This document shows positions 15,665 to 21,888 of a stretch of 23,909 nt of DNA, in pieces; the stretch's first letter is position 1; every line of letters begins with the position of its first letter. A program made the translations under genes and the position numbers. Source of the stretch: a virus; IMG/VR virus record IMGVR_UViG_3300037246_000385, positions 1 through 23,909 of that record. One strand, written 5' to 3'. Under the pieces are notes generated by a model. It did no database searches. It was given only the letters and a program-made list of their open reading frames with translations, and had not been told where the DNA came from.

Positions 15665-17445
15665 TGGCACGAAGAGTATCGACTCCACTGGGAGATAAAT
15701 TGTCCAACTTGACTGCTGAAGATATAAAGAATTTAGCATTGCTGGGAGTTGGAGGAACAGCACTTCTAGGCGAAAGGCCAGCCATATCTAGGTCAGAAAG
15801 AGTGCGTGGGCCATTTCCAACTAAAGTTCTTGGGCCGTTCCCTACTAGAGTCATACCAGAGGAAAGTCAGCTAATTGGAAGAAGTATAGCCCCAGGTGAA
15901 ACCTCTGAAAGAATACAGGGGCCGTTCCCTACTAGAGTTAAAGGGCCGTTCCCTACTAGAGCTGTCGGGCCATTTGCTAGATATTTCAGGGAAGGAGATG
16001 AACAATTTCAACCTACATCGCTACCTCCATCTCTTGAATCACAGCCATCACAGGCACAAGCAGGTGCGCCAGCCCCTCAACAGGAAAGGTTCTATGAATG
16101 GTTCGATGAGCAAGGATTGTACGGCCCGAAAGGACAACGCCATGCCACCAATAGGCCAGAAACAATACCACAGGGGGTAGATGTTACGCAAATACCCTTT
16201 GAAGCACCTTCCATAGAATCAGACCAAGCCAAGTTATTTCTAAGGGAAAGTGGGGATATTTCTCCTGAAACTATAGCAATGATGGGAAGGGCTAGTGAGA
16301 CTGATGAGGCAAGGGAAAACAGGATAGTTAGAGAGATAGTAGCAGAAACAGGCAAAAGCCCAGCAGAGGCTCGTCAGGCTTTCAGGTCAGCACGAAGCGA
16401 AATATCTGGAGAACCTCTAGCCCCTCCAATAATGTCTTTTGAGGAAAAGACTGCCACTAGGAATCAGATTGCTCAAAATGCACAGAGGATGCTTAATAGT
16501 ACCCAAGATGTTAATGAGAGGAATCAGATTATATCTGAATTTAATCAGACATTAAAAATGCACGGGCTAGATAAGATTGAAAAGCCAAAGGCAGAAAAGG
16601 TAGGCACTCCTAGTGCATTAGCAAAACTCATCAATGAGAGGGCAGCACTGAAAGCCGCAGGGGTACCTGACGACGACTCTAGAATAAAGGCTTATGATAG
16701 TAAAATATCTGGTACTGATATTGACATTGAAGGGTTAACCCAAGACGAGATTGACGTTTTCGGAGTACTCTTAGCCACTACTGGGAAAATGGCAAATGTC
16801 GGAAGAGGAAAGCTGGCCTCAAAGGTGCGGATAGCAATAGCTAAAAGCGCAGCTGGGCATGCTCTCAGGGACGACCCCGATGCTCCATCAGAGATACCTG
16901 GTAAAACACCTATGGAAGCCGCCTTTGAAGGAATGATTGGCCCCCAAGCTGATACTAGGTCTATTCAGATTGCTCAAAATTTCCTTGAAAAGCAGATAGG
17001 AGCGATGGGTAGTTTTGTAACCAATATAGAATTTCAAGTGGATAAGGTTAAAGAATTATCAAAAGACCTTAAAACATTCGATGTTCGTATACTCAACTTG
17101 CCGCTTCGTGCTGTAAGAGGGCGTATCAAGGGAAGCCCACTACAAGCCAAATATGATTTATATTTAACTGAAATTGAAAATGAAATAGGTAAGTTAGCCA
17201 GTGGTTCTTCAGCATCTATTGCTGAACTTTCCGTGGGCGCACAAGAAAGATGGGCAAAGATACATGATAAGAATTTAAGCGTAAAAGACATGATTTCTCT
17301 ATTAGAAGAGACATCAAATGCCGCAAGGATGAGGGAGCTGAGTGTCCAGCAACAATTGGATAAAACTAGGACAAAGATGAGGACAAGAGGTGGATTGACA
17401 GCACCAACAACTGGAAGTAAATTTAAAATAATCTCGGTGGAATAG
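15664..17445 (+). CDS. large internal virion / ejection-type protein with GPFPTR repeats
   Basis: This 593-residue protein starts in a TAATG overlap. Near its N-terminus are five copies of a short proline motif: GPFPTKV at 49, GPFPTRV at 57 and 86, GPFPTRA at 94 and a degenerate GPFAR at 102. After a Pro/Gln-rich linker the protein is long, helical and charged, with probable coiled coils. The last 120 residues (YLTEIENEIGKLASG, LSVKDMISLLEETSNAARMR) resemble a helical tail domain I recall from phage virion proteins. By position it is a candidate internal-core or DNA-ejection protein. The repeats may be a binding or processing motif. Confidence 0.5.
   Translation: MARRVSTPLGDKLSNLTAEDIKNLALLGVGGTALLGERPAISRSERVRGPFPTKVLGPFPTRVIPEESQLIGRSIAPGETSERIQGPFPTRVKGPFPTRAVGPFARYFREGDEQFQPTSLPPSLESQPSQAQAGAPAPQQERFYEWFDEQGLYGPKGQRHATNRPETIPQGVDVTQIPFEAPSIESDQAKLFLRESGDISPETIAMMGRASETDEARENRIVREIVAETGKSPAEARQAFRSARSEISGEPLAPPIMSFEEKTATRNQIAQNAQRMLNSTQDVNERNQIISEFNQTLKMHGLDKIEKPKAEKVGTPSALAKLINERAALKAAGVPDDDSRIKAYDSKISGTDIDIEGLTQDEIDVFGVLLATTGKMANVGRGKLASKVRIAIAKSAAGHALRDDPDAPSEIPGKTPMEAAFEGMIGPQADTRSIQIAQNFLEKQIGAMGSFVTNIEFQVDKVKELSKDLKTFDVRILNLPLRAVRGRIKGSPLQAKYDLYLTEIENEIGKLASGSSASIAELSVGAQERWAKIHDKNLSVKDMISLLEETSNAARMRELSVQQQLDKTRTKMRTRGGLTAPTTGSKFKIISVE
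15808..15981 (+). repeat. tandem-like DNA repeats encoding GPFPTR motifs
   Basis: GGGCCGTTCCCTACTAGAG occurs exactly three times, at 15832-15850, 15919-15937 and 15943-15961. A diverged copy lies at 15808-15826 and a shortened one at 15967-15981. Spacing is 24 nt within each close pair. The identity at DNA level, including silent positions, points to recent duplication or gene conversion within the coding region. Confidence 0.85.
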
Positions 17446-17446
17446 C

Positions 17447-18997
17447 ATGCCTACCTATACAGTAGAATCCCCAACGGGGCAGAGAATAAAATTTGATTGG
17501 ACTGATGTGAACCCTCCTACCGATGTAGACATGGAAGAGATATTTGCACAAGCAGGTGGAGGGCAGGAACAGCCCCTTTTGGAGGGGCAAGAAGCTAGGA
17601 GGGCCGCATTACCAGAAGCTCCATTAACCGCAGGGGAAGTAGCTGGTGGTGCAGTAGAATCATTTGTCCCTAGTGGTATTGAAGCCGCTCAAGCCATAGG
17701 CGAAGCAGTACTACATCCTGTCGAAACAGTTAAGGGCATCACTCAAGTTATCAGGGGTGCAGGCGGTAAAGCAAGTGAAGCCTTTTTAGGAGCCTTGGGT
17801 GTGCAAGCACCAGATATTGAAAGTGCGACACCAGAGGTTAGACAAGCCCTTGAGCAATCGGAAGAAGAAAAAGCGAGTTTTAGTGCTGTGGCTGATTTCT
17901 TCAAACAGAGATATGGGGGCATAGAAGAAGCAAAGCGCACTATTGCCACTGACCCCGTTGGGTTCATGGCAGACCTATCTTTATTGTTGAGGGGTGGCGG
18001 TGGCATTGCAGGTAAAATTCCAAAGGCAGGCAAGGTAGCCGAGACACTCCGGCAAGTTGGCAGGGCGGTAGAGCCAGTTAGGGCTGTGGCAGAAACCATT
18101 AAATTGCCATTGAAGGGTGCTGGAGTTGTAGCTGAAACCGTAGCTAAGGTTCCATTTAAGGGAGCCATCCCTAAAGTAGTGGGAGGCTTATCGCCAGAAA
18201 GATTAGCCGAGACTTTATTCCAGAGTGCTTTCAAAATGTCTAAAAAACTATCCCCTAGCGAGAGAGCGACCTTAACAAAAATAGGCATTAGAGATAAAAT
18301 ATTCCCGACACAACATGCTTTGGATGTTGTAGATAGAAAGATTAGCATCCTTGATAAGAAAGTAAGCAGGGCTATTTCTAGGAGTAGTAGGAAGTTCGAT
18401 GATGTGTCGGCAAACGAAGTAATCAAAAGCCTTGATGAACTAGAAACATTTTACAAGAATCAAGCCGTAGGTGGCCCTAAAGCACTAGAGACAATTCGAG
18501 AGATAAAGGAAACATTCGTTAAGGAGAGAGGGCAACGTATCCCGATTGCTAAGGCACAAAAAATAAAGCAAGCAACACAGCAAAGACTAAGAAAAGACTT
18601 TGGGGAAATGAAAACGCTTCAGAAAGAAGCACAGAAGGGGTTGTCTCATGGTTTGAGGGAGGAAATAGCAAAGATAGTTCCAGAAGCAGCTACTCTAAAC
18701 AAAGAACTCGCCTCTTATATCCGATTCCAGGAAGCACTTGAATCTGCGGTAGCTAGCATGCAAAACAAGGACATTCTTAGCTTGGGGCAAAAAGTAGTTA
18801 TTTCTGGTGCAGGACAGGGGCCATTATTCAAGATAACTGCTGGATTACTTGATGTGCCTAAAGTTAAGATAGCACTAGCTGTGGCATTAAGTGAGTCAAC
18901 TAAAATCTCTAAAGTAGAATGGGTTAAAAGATTAGGGGCACTTAAAGAGCCTGCATTCCAAGCAGGCAGAATACAACAACAAACGGGAGAAAGATGA
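17447..18997 (+). CDS. probable ejection / internal virion protein
   Basis: This encodes 516 residues starting 1 nt after the previous stop. The N-terminus TYTVESPTGQRIKF followed by VNPPTDVDMEEIFAQAG is a beta segment plus linker that I associate with phage internal proteins. Residues about 60-270 are Ala/Gly/Val-rich with amphipathic and mildly hydrophobic helices (GFMADLSLLLRGGGGIAG), as expected for a protein that can enter a membrane during DNA ejection. The remainder is charged coiled coil. A late hydrophobic stretch (VKIALAVALSES) lies near 475. No enzymatic motif such as a transglycosylase is visible. The role is inferred. Confidence 0.5.
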   Translation: MPTYTVESPTGQRIKFDWTDVNPPTDVDMEEIFAQAGGGQEQPLLEGQEARRAALPEAPLTAGEVAGGAVESFVPSGIEAAQAIGEAVLHPVETVKGITQVIRGAGGKASEAFLGALGVQAPDIESATPEVRQALEQSEEEKASFSAVADFFKQRYGGIEEAKRTIATDPVGFMADLSLLLRGGGGIAGKIPKAGKVAETLRQVGRAVEPVRAVAETIKLPLKGAGVVAETVAKVPFKGAIPKVVGGLSPERLAETLFQSAFKMSKKLSPSERATLTKIGIRDKIFPTQHALDVVDRKISILDKKVSRAISRSSRKFDDVSANEVIKSLDELETFYKNQAVGGPKALETIREIKETFVKERGQRIPIAKAQKIKQATQQRLRKDFGEMKTLQKEAQKGLSHGLREEIAKIVPEAATLNKELASYIRFQEALESAVASMQNKDILSLGQKVVISGAGQGPLFKITAGLLDVPKVKIALAVALSESTKISKVEWVKRLGALKEPAFQAGRIQQQTGER

Positions 18998-19125
18998 TGC
19001 CAAAAGGAATTGGATACAAAGGAACAAAGAAACCAAAGAAATCACCAAAGAAACCAAAGAGGGTAGCAAAGGCAAAATCCACCAAGCTCATAAATGGTGC
19101 TAAGAAATTCACAGCGAAGGGGTAG
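18997..19125 (+). CDS. 42-residue lysine-rich protein
   Basis: The start is one of two consecutive ATGs (18994, 18997) overlapping the previous TGA. GGGAGA at 18985-18990 favours 18997 with 6-nt spacing. The protein begins MPKGIGYKGTKKPKKSPKKP and holds 15 lysines plus one arginine with no acidic residue. Such KP-repeat tails resemble histone H1-like or DNA-condensing peptides. It sits among the internal virion genes, so packaging with the DNA is possible. A membrane-active or ribosomal-stalling role cannot be excluded. Confidence 0.6.
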   Translation: MPKGIGYKGTKKPKKSPKKPKRVAKAKSTKLINGAKKFTAKG

Positions 19126-19128
19126 GTA

Positions 19129-19446
19129 ATGCCAGATATTCACGGATTAAAAGAAATGTTAAACCAAGACGTACAACTACCATTTATGTTAGGCATGGTG
19201 GCAAGAGCCAGAACTCTTGTTATTGACAAGCCCATTATAACACTTATGGTATTGCTTCTTACAACTTCTATTACTGGCGGGGTTGCTATGTATAGATTGG
19301 GTGAAGCAGAAAAGACAATATCTAGGCTTATTGACAAGGTAGAGATTTTAACATTATCTAATAATTCATTAGTTGCTAAAGTGGAATATTTAACTGACAG
19401 CTTCGATAGACACTTAACTGGACATCCAGTAGCAATAGTAAAATAA
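19129..19446 (+). CDS. single-pass membrane protein with coiled coil, lysis candidate
   Basis: This encodes 105 residues starting 3 nt after the preceding stop. One strong membrane helix spans about residues 35-55 (IITLMVLLLTTSITGGVAMY), flanked by Arg and Lys, followed by a coiled-coil-like segment to about 94 (KTISRLIDKVEILTLSNNSL). One helix plus a coil is seen in some phage holins and in inner-membrane spanins. The position at the end of the late operon also suits lysis. The opposite strand has another holin-like gene beside the endolysin, so I do not name this one as the holin. Confidence 0.55.
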   Translation: MPDIHGLKEMLNQDVQLPFMLGMVARARTLVIDKPIITLMVLLLTTSITGGVAMYRLGEAEKTISRLIDKVEILTLSNNSLVAKVEYLTDSFDRHLTGHPVAIVK

Positions 19447-19466
19447 AATAGAAAGGAGAAAATATC

Positions 19467-19637
19467 ATGGGTAGTATACTAGCAGGAATCACTAAATCTT
19501 TAATCGCTACATTTCTAACTGAAAAAGTAATAATAAAGCTGATGTTGGAATTGGCAATTTACTTGGCTAATAAATCCAGCAATACTCTGGATAATAAGTT
19601 GGTCAAGATACTTGAAGATGCTTATAATAGGAAGTAA
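19467..19637 (+). CDS. 56-residue amphipathic protein at the end of the late operon
   Basis: ATG 19467 has an AAGGAG site at 19453-19458, 8 nt upstream, and the frame stops at TAA 19635-19637 just before a terminator. The protein begins MGSILAGITKSLIATFLTEK, continues with a hydrophobic helix (IIKLMLELAIYLANKS), and ends NTLDNKLVKILEDAYNRK. The last part resembles short phage proteins found next to holin or lysis genes, but the family is not identified. It could associate with the membrane and act with the upstream membrane protein. Confidence 0.65.
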   Translation: MGSILAGITKSLIATFLTEKVIIKLMLELAIYLANKSSNTLDNKLVKILEDAYNRK

Positions 19638-19644
19638 ATGGGTT

Positions 19645-19668
19645 GCCCCTCTTAATCGAGGGGCTTTT
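19645..19668 (+). terminator. intrinsic terminator of the rightward operon, within the end of a leftward gene
   Basis: The arms GCCCCTC (19645-19651) and GAGGGGC (19658-19664) form a 7-bp stem with loop TTAATC, followed by T4 (19665-19668). It ends rightward transcription. Its right half also encodes the last residues (EKPLD and stop) of the opposing gene. Confidence 0.88.
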
Positions 19669-19861
19669 CATATCCATCTATCTGCTCTTTTTTAAACGGC
19701 TTCCTGTTGCCCTTCTTGCACCATATATCTATTTTTCTAAATCCACAAAACTCCACACAACCACACGAATAGTATTCTCCTTGTGGTCTATTTTGATACA
19801 CAAAAGGGTCTGCCTCGGTTATAAATGGTTGACCACAATTATCACATTCCTTATATGCCAT
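19652..19861 (-). CDS. small zinc-ribbon protein, last gene of leftward module
   Basis: This encodes 69 residues with a GGAGG site 5 nt before ATG 19861. CDNCGQPF near the start and YSCGCVEFCG in the middle give two Cys groups suited to one zinc ion. The C-terminus is charged (KKGNRKPFKKEQIDG). No family is recognised. Its last codons lie inside the terminator of the opposing operon. It is preceded by a G-quadruplex motif and a TATAAT hexamer, so it may have its own promoter. Confidence 0.65.
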   Translation of the reverse strand: MAYKECDNCGQPFITEADPFVYQNRPQGEYYSCGCVEFCGFRKIDIWCKKGNRKPFKKEQIDGYEKPLD

Positions 19862-19876
19862 ATTTCCTCCATTATA

Positions 19877-19902
19877 CCCTTATCGCCCCAAATCCCGCCC
19901 CC
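19877..19902 (-). other. G-quadruplex motif upstream of the last leftward gene
   Basis: Read on the minus strand, the G runs are GGGGG (19902-19898), GGG (19896-19894), GGGG (19889-19886) and GGG (19879-19877), with loops of 1, 4 and 6 nt. This satisfies the standard four-run rule. TATAAT follows at once (19876-19871) and then the ribosome site. No matching -35 box is seen. Confidence 0.6.
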
Positions 19903-19963
19903 ACCTTGTTTTGGTATATAATCAATAGTAGGGCAAGGCTAGTCGCTTAAATACGCCTTGTGG

Positions 19964-20233
19964 TTAATCCTCGTTAGCTGTTTTTGAGTCAATTGGCAAT
20001 TCCTTCTTCAGTCTCCTAAGTTTTTCTTTTACCGCTTTCATTTCCTCCTCTGCCTCCCTTTTTTGCTTATGAGAATCCTCAATATCCCTAAAGTCTGAAA
20101 GTTTAGCTTCCATCCTGTTTGCCATTGATTGCATTTCCTCTATGAGTCCATGAAGATATGAGTAGTTTCTGGTTTCATTGCGCTTTCTCATTTCTTCTAG
20201 TACATCACGTGCTGTTCTATTAGGCCAACTCAT
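19964..20233 (-). CDS. coiled-coil protein, unknown function
   Basis: AGGAGG at 20241-20246 (minus strand) lies 7 nt before ATG 20233 and 4 nt before ATG 20236, so the protein has 89 or 90 residues; an upstream start at 20284 lacks a site. The N-terminus WPNRTARDVLEEMRKRNE and the segment YLHGLIEEMQSMANRMEA look like a conserved phage helical protein, ending in a highly charged coiled coil (EEMKAVKEKLRRLKKEL). It may multimerise. I cannot assign a function. Confidence 0.65.
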   Translation of the reverse strand: MSWPNRTARDVLEEMRKRNETRNYSYLHGLIEEMQSMANRMEAKLSDFRDIEDSHKQKREAEEEMKAVKEKLRRLKKELPIDSKTANED

Positions 20234-20297
20234 CATGCCACCTCCTTTAGTTTTGACTTTTCGCTGTTTATTTCCGCAATACACCCTTAATTGTCTA

Positions 20298-20323
20298 AAT
20301 AGGCCGCATTATGTCGGCCTATT
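20298..20323. other. 9-bp inverted repeat between two leftward genes
   Basis: AATAGGCCG (20298-20306) and CGGCCTATT (20315-20323) pair perfectly around an 8-nt loop. No T-tract follows on either strand, so intrinsic termination is doubtful. It could be an RNA-processing or protein-binding site. Confidence 0.5.
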
Positions 20324-20331
20324 AAACAGTT

Positions 20332-20523
20332 CTAAGGCTCTTTATATTTATTAATTGTAAGCAGTCCTACACAAATTGAAAACACTATACATTCTGTCCA
20401 TGTCAATATAGGTAAACGATGTTCTAAGTGTATTAGTATGTAGTTTGAGAAAACCCATAATATTGTGGCGTTTACAATCTGCATAAAAACATCATAAATT
20501 ATTCTTTTAATATAGTTTTTCAT
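20332..20523 (-). CDS. small two-helix membrane protein
   Basis: The start at ATG 20523 is set by AAGGAG (3 nt) and GGGAGA (9 nt) upstream, giving 63 residues; a longer frame to 20589 would cover a structured RNA region and lacks a site. Two hydrophobic helices can be seen (VFMQIVNATILWVFSNYILI and ECIVFSICVGLLTI), separated by a short polar and Trp-containing turn, with Lys/Arg at both ends. Such proteins are common in phages and may act as holins, antiholins or exclusion factors. A holin role is one option, but it lies several genes from the endolysin. Confidence 0.6.
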   Translation of the reverse strand: MKNYIKRIIYDVFMQIVNATILWVFSNYILIHLEHRLPILTWTECIVFSICVGLLTINKYKEP

Positions 20524-20540
20524 TTTCTCCTTTCTCCCAG

Positions 20541-20624
20541 CCCGCCTTAGAACCAGCGGGTCAACGCGACGCCTAACGGCGTCTTTCACTTCGTAGGGTG
20601 CGCTTTACAGGCGCGTGTTACCCT
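20541..20624 (-). ncRNA. candidate structured RNA / leader with three hairpins
   Basis: This gap between two leftward genes is much more GC-rich than its surroundings. Three stems lie in a row: AGGGT..ACCCT with inner GCGC..GCGC (20595-20624, 5-nt bulge); GACGCC-TAAC-GGCGTC (20568-20583, perfect 6-bp); and CCCGC..GCGGG (20541-20560, 10-nt loop). The last ends a few bases before the ribosome site of the 63-residue membrane protein. It may be a regulatory leader or a stable small RNA. It matches no riboswitch class that I recognise. Confidence 0.45.
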
Positions 20625-20629
20625 TGTCG

Positions 20630-20935
20630 TTAGAACCCTTCTAGTTTCATAGACTGGCAGGCATCAATATCTTTCTCCAAATAAGCTAGGCAGGTTTTTA
20701 GTTGCTCATATTCAAGTACAATCTCAGTACCATCAACATATTTTAGCACTTGAATTGTCAGCGCCACGCCAACTGCCATTTTGCCGTCCTTAGTTTTCAG
20801 CATACATTGGCTTTGTTCTATTATGGCTTCGTCATCAAACCACAAGGGTTCTAACCCGTCCTTCAACGCTGGACTTTTTACCACGGTGCCTGTTTTTTCT
20901 GCTGGTTCTATATCATCATCTTCTGCCCATGCCAT
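20630..20935 (-). CDS. acidic protein of unknown function
   Basis: This encodes 101 residues with AAGGAG at 20943-20948, 7 nt before ATG 20935. The N-terminus is acidic (MAWAEDDDIEPAEK). A middle segment, DGKMAVGVALTIQVLKYVDG, suggests a small beta fold. The C-terminus is helical with a few cysteines (KTCLAYLEKDIDACQSM). No known domain. It is followed by the GC-rich hairpin region. Confidence 0.6.
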   Translation of the reverse strand: MAWAEDDDIEPAEKTGTVVKSPALKDGLEPLWFDDEAIIEQSQCMLKTKDGKMAVGVALTIQVLKYVDGTEIVLEYEQLKTCLAYLEKDIDACQSMKLEGF

Positions 20936-20982
20936 CTGTTTTCTCCTTGGGCCAAAAGCCCGTTAAGTCAATTGTTATATTT

Positions 20983-21168
20983 TTATTCGCAAAATATACA
21001 ATAGCAATCGTCAGGATGCGGAAGGCTCTTTGATGCCTCAAGTTTAACTATATCCAGCAACCTATCTATCATCTCAACAGCATAGCAAGCATCATCATTT
21101 GAACTCATTCTTATGTGCGAGTCCTCTATCTCCTGCTCAAACTCTTCTATAACATTCTTCTTTCCCAT
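20983..21168 (-). CDS. 61-residue acidic protein with CxCxxC end
   Basis: AGGAGG (21175-21180) lies 6 nt before ATG 21168; an upstream in-frame start at 21207 has no ribosome site. The protein is acidic and helical and ends in HPDDCYCIFCE, a compact Cys cluster that could bind metal. A His and an acidic residue nearby could complete the site. Function unknown. Confidence 0.6.
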   Translation of the reverse strand: MGKKNVIEEFEQEIEDSHIRMSSNDDACYAVEMIDRLLDIVKLEASKSLPHPDDCYCIFCE

Positions 21169-21222
21169 CTCACTCCTCCTTTCTTTTAGCGAAAAATATA
21201 ACCCCACAATGAAGCGGATTGG

Positions 21223-21402
21223 CTAATTAGCGTTTTCTTTTTTAATTGGCTCCGCTGTTTTGCCACAACTAGGGCAATCTAGCCTCCCAATGTTACATTT
21301 GGCTATCCATTCTTTCCCCCATTCTTTGCCGCATTCCTGGCAAACCATCTCCTTGTCCATCCATTCTGGTCGATAATCGTCTAGTTTTATTATATTCGCC
21401 AA
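21223..21402 (-). CDS. zinc-ribbon protein with TTG start
   Basis: I place the start at TTG 21402, which has AAGGAG at 21411-21416, 8 nt upstream, giving 59 residues beginning MANIIKLDDYRPEW. A longer frame to 21513 would overlap the previous gene by about 95 nt and has no site. The motif VCQECGKEWGKEWIAKC plus DCPSCGKTAEP forms a classic short zinc ribbon. Small proteins of this form are frequent in phage early regions and may bind nucleic acid or proteins, but none has an established role that I can name. Confidence 0.7.
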   Translation of the reverse strand: MANIIKLDDYRPEWMDKEMVCQECGKEWGKEWIAKCNIGRLDCPSCGKTAEPIKKENAN

Positions 21403-21410
21403 CAGCTTAT

Positions 21411-21416
21411 CTCCTT
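21411..21416 (-). promoter_or_regulatory. Shine-Dalgarno site that decides a TTG start
   Basis: AAGGAG on the minus strand, 8 nt upstream of TTG 21402. It lies just before (to the left of) the stop of the preceding gene at 21419-21421, so the two genes do not overlap if this start is used. Confidence 0.65.
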
Positions 21417-21418
21417 CG

Positions 21419-21655
21419 TTAAGTTGCCCCACATATCGGGCAATCTCCCGGCAAATGGGCCTCATCACACTCCCTGGCCGCTTCGATAGTCGCTGAATAA
21501 TATGGGGTGTCATCTAGCAATTCACAAGGTATGCCGTTATAGTGCACCACTGTCCCCCTCGGAAAACTTGTGGGCAACCTAACCCGGTCATTCAACTTGG
21601 ACTTGTTATTACTCGGTTCTTTTTTTATAAGATATTGTGCTAACCATTGTGGCAT
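21419..21655 (-). CDS. small protein with one CPIC cluster, unknown function
   Basis: The start is ATG 21655 (78 residues), or TTG 21658 directly before it. AGGAGG at 21667-21672 is 11 and 8 nt away, respectively, so either may be used. The N-terminus MPQWLAQYLIKKEP is amphipathic. The middle contains RGTVVHYNGIPCELLDDTPY, suggesting a small beta barrel of the kind seen in short phage proteins with an SH3-like fold. The C-terminus ends DCPICGAT. I cannot assign a role. Confidence 0.6.
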   Translation of the reverse strand: MPQWLAQYLIKKEPSNNKSKLNDRVRLPTSFPRGTVVHYNGIPCELLDDTPYYSATIEAARECDEAHLPGDCPICGAT

Positions 21656-21676
21656 CAACTTCCCTTCCTCCTTTCC

Positions 21677-21701
21677 AGTTATTCCAATTTCTCGAATAAC
21701 T
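21677..21701. other. 8-bp inverted repeat upstream of a ribosome site
   Basis: AGTTATTC (21677-21684) and GAATAACT (21694-21701) pair perfectly around a 9-nt loop. It lies between the holin-like gene and the ribosome site of the next leftward gene. No T-tract, so more likely a processing or protein-binding element. Confidence 0.45.
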
Positions 21702-21721
21702 CATTAGTCATTATCGTGCGG

Positions 21722-21859
21722 TTAGAAAACTCTCTTTCTGGAAGAGGCTATCCCTATTAAGATAGCTCCAGCCAATATAGTGCCAAGACCTTCCTGCCAA
21801 GTCCGAGTCACAAATGCCACTAAAGACCACCCAATTAAAGCAAAACCAATTTGTTCCAT
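21722..21859 (-). CDS. 45-residue two-helix holin-like protein beside endolysin
   Basis: ATG 21859 is preceded by GGAGG and follows the endolysin stop by 29 nt; the frame ends at TAA 21722-21724. The protein is hydrophobic: EQIGFALIGWSLVAFV is the first helix and GTILAGAILIGIASS the second, joined by a short polar turn (TRTWQEGL), with a basic C-terminus (SRKRVF). This is the composition of a small class II-like holin. An overlapping longer frame (21711-21902) lacks a ribosome site and has no protein-like composition, so I reject it. The pairing with the cell-wall hydrolase makes lysis the best guess. Confidence 0.65.
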   Translation of the reverse strand: MEQIGFALIGWSLVAFVTRTWQEGLGTILAGAILIGIASSRKRVF

Positions 21860-21888
21860 TTTGTCCTCCGTAAGATAAAAGTTTTATA

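Noticed and set aside
17743-18426. Long open frame of 227 codons on the minus strand
   Set aside because: It is an antisense shadow inside the well-supported 516-residue gene, without a ribosome site or recognisable domain.
20298-20323. 9-bp hairpin considered as an intrinsic terminator
   Set aside because: Neither strand has a T-tract after the stem, so it is listed only as an inverted repeat.
20541-20640. GGTTCTAA motifs that resemble a tRNA T-loop
   Set aside because: No acceptor stem, D-arm or anticodon arm can be formed around them, and one copy is the end of a coding region.
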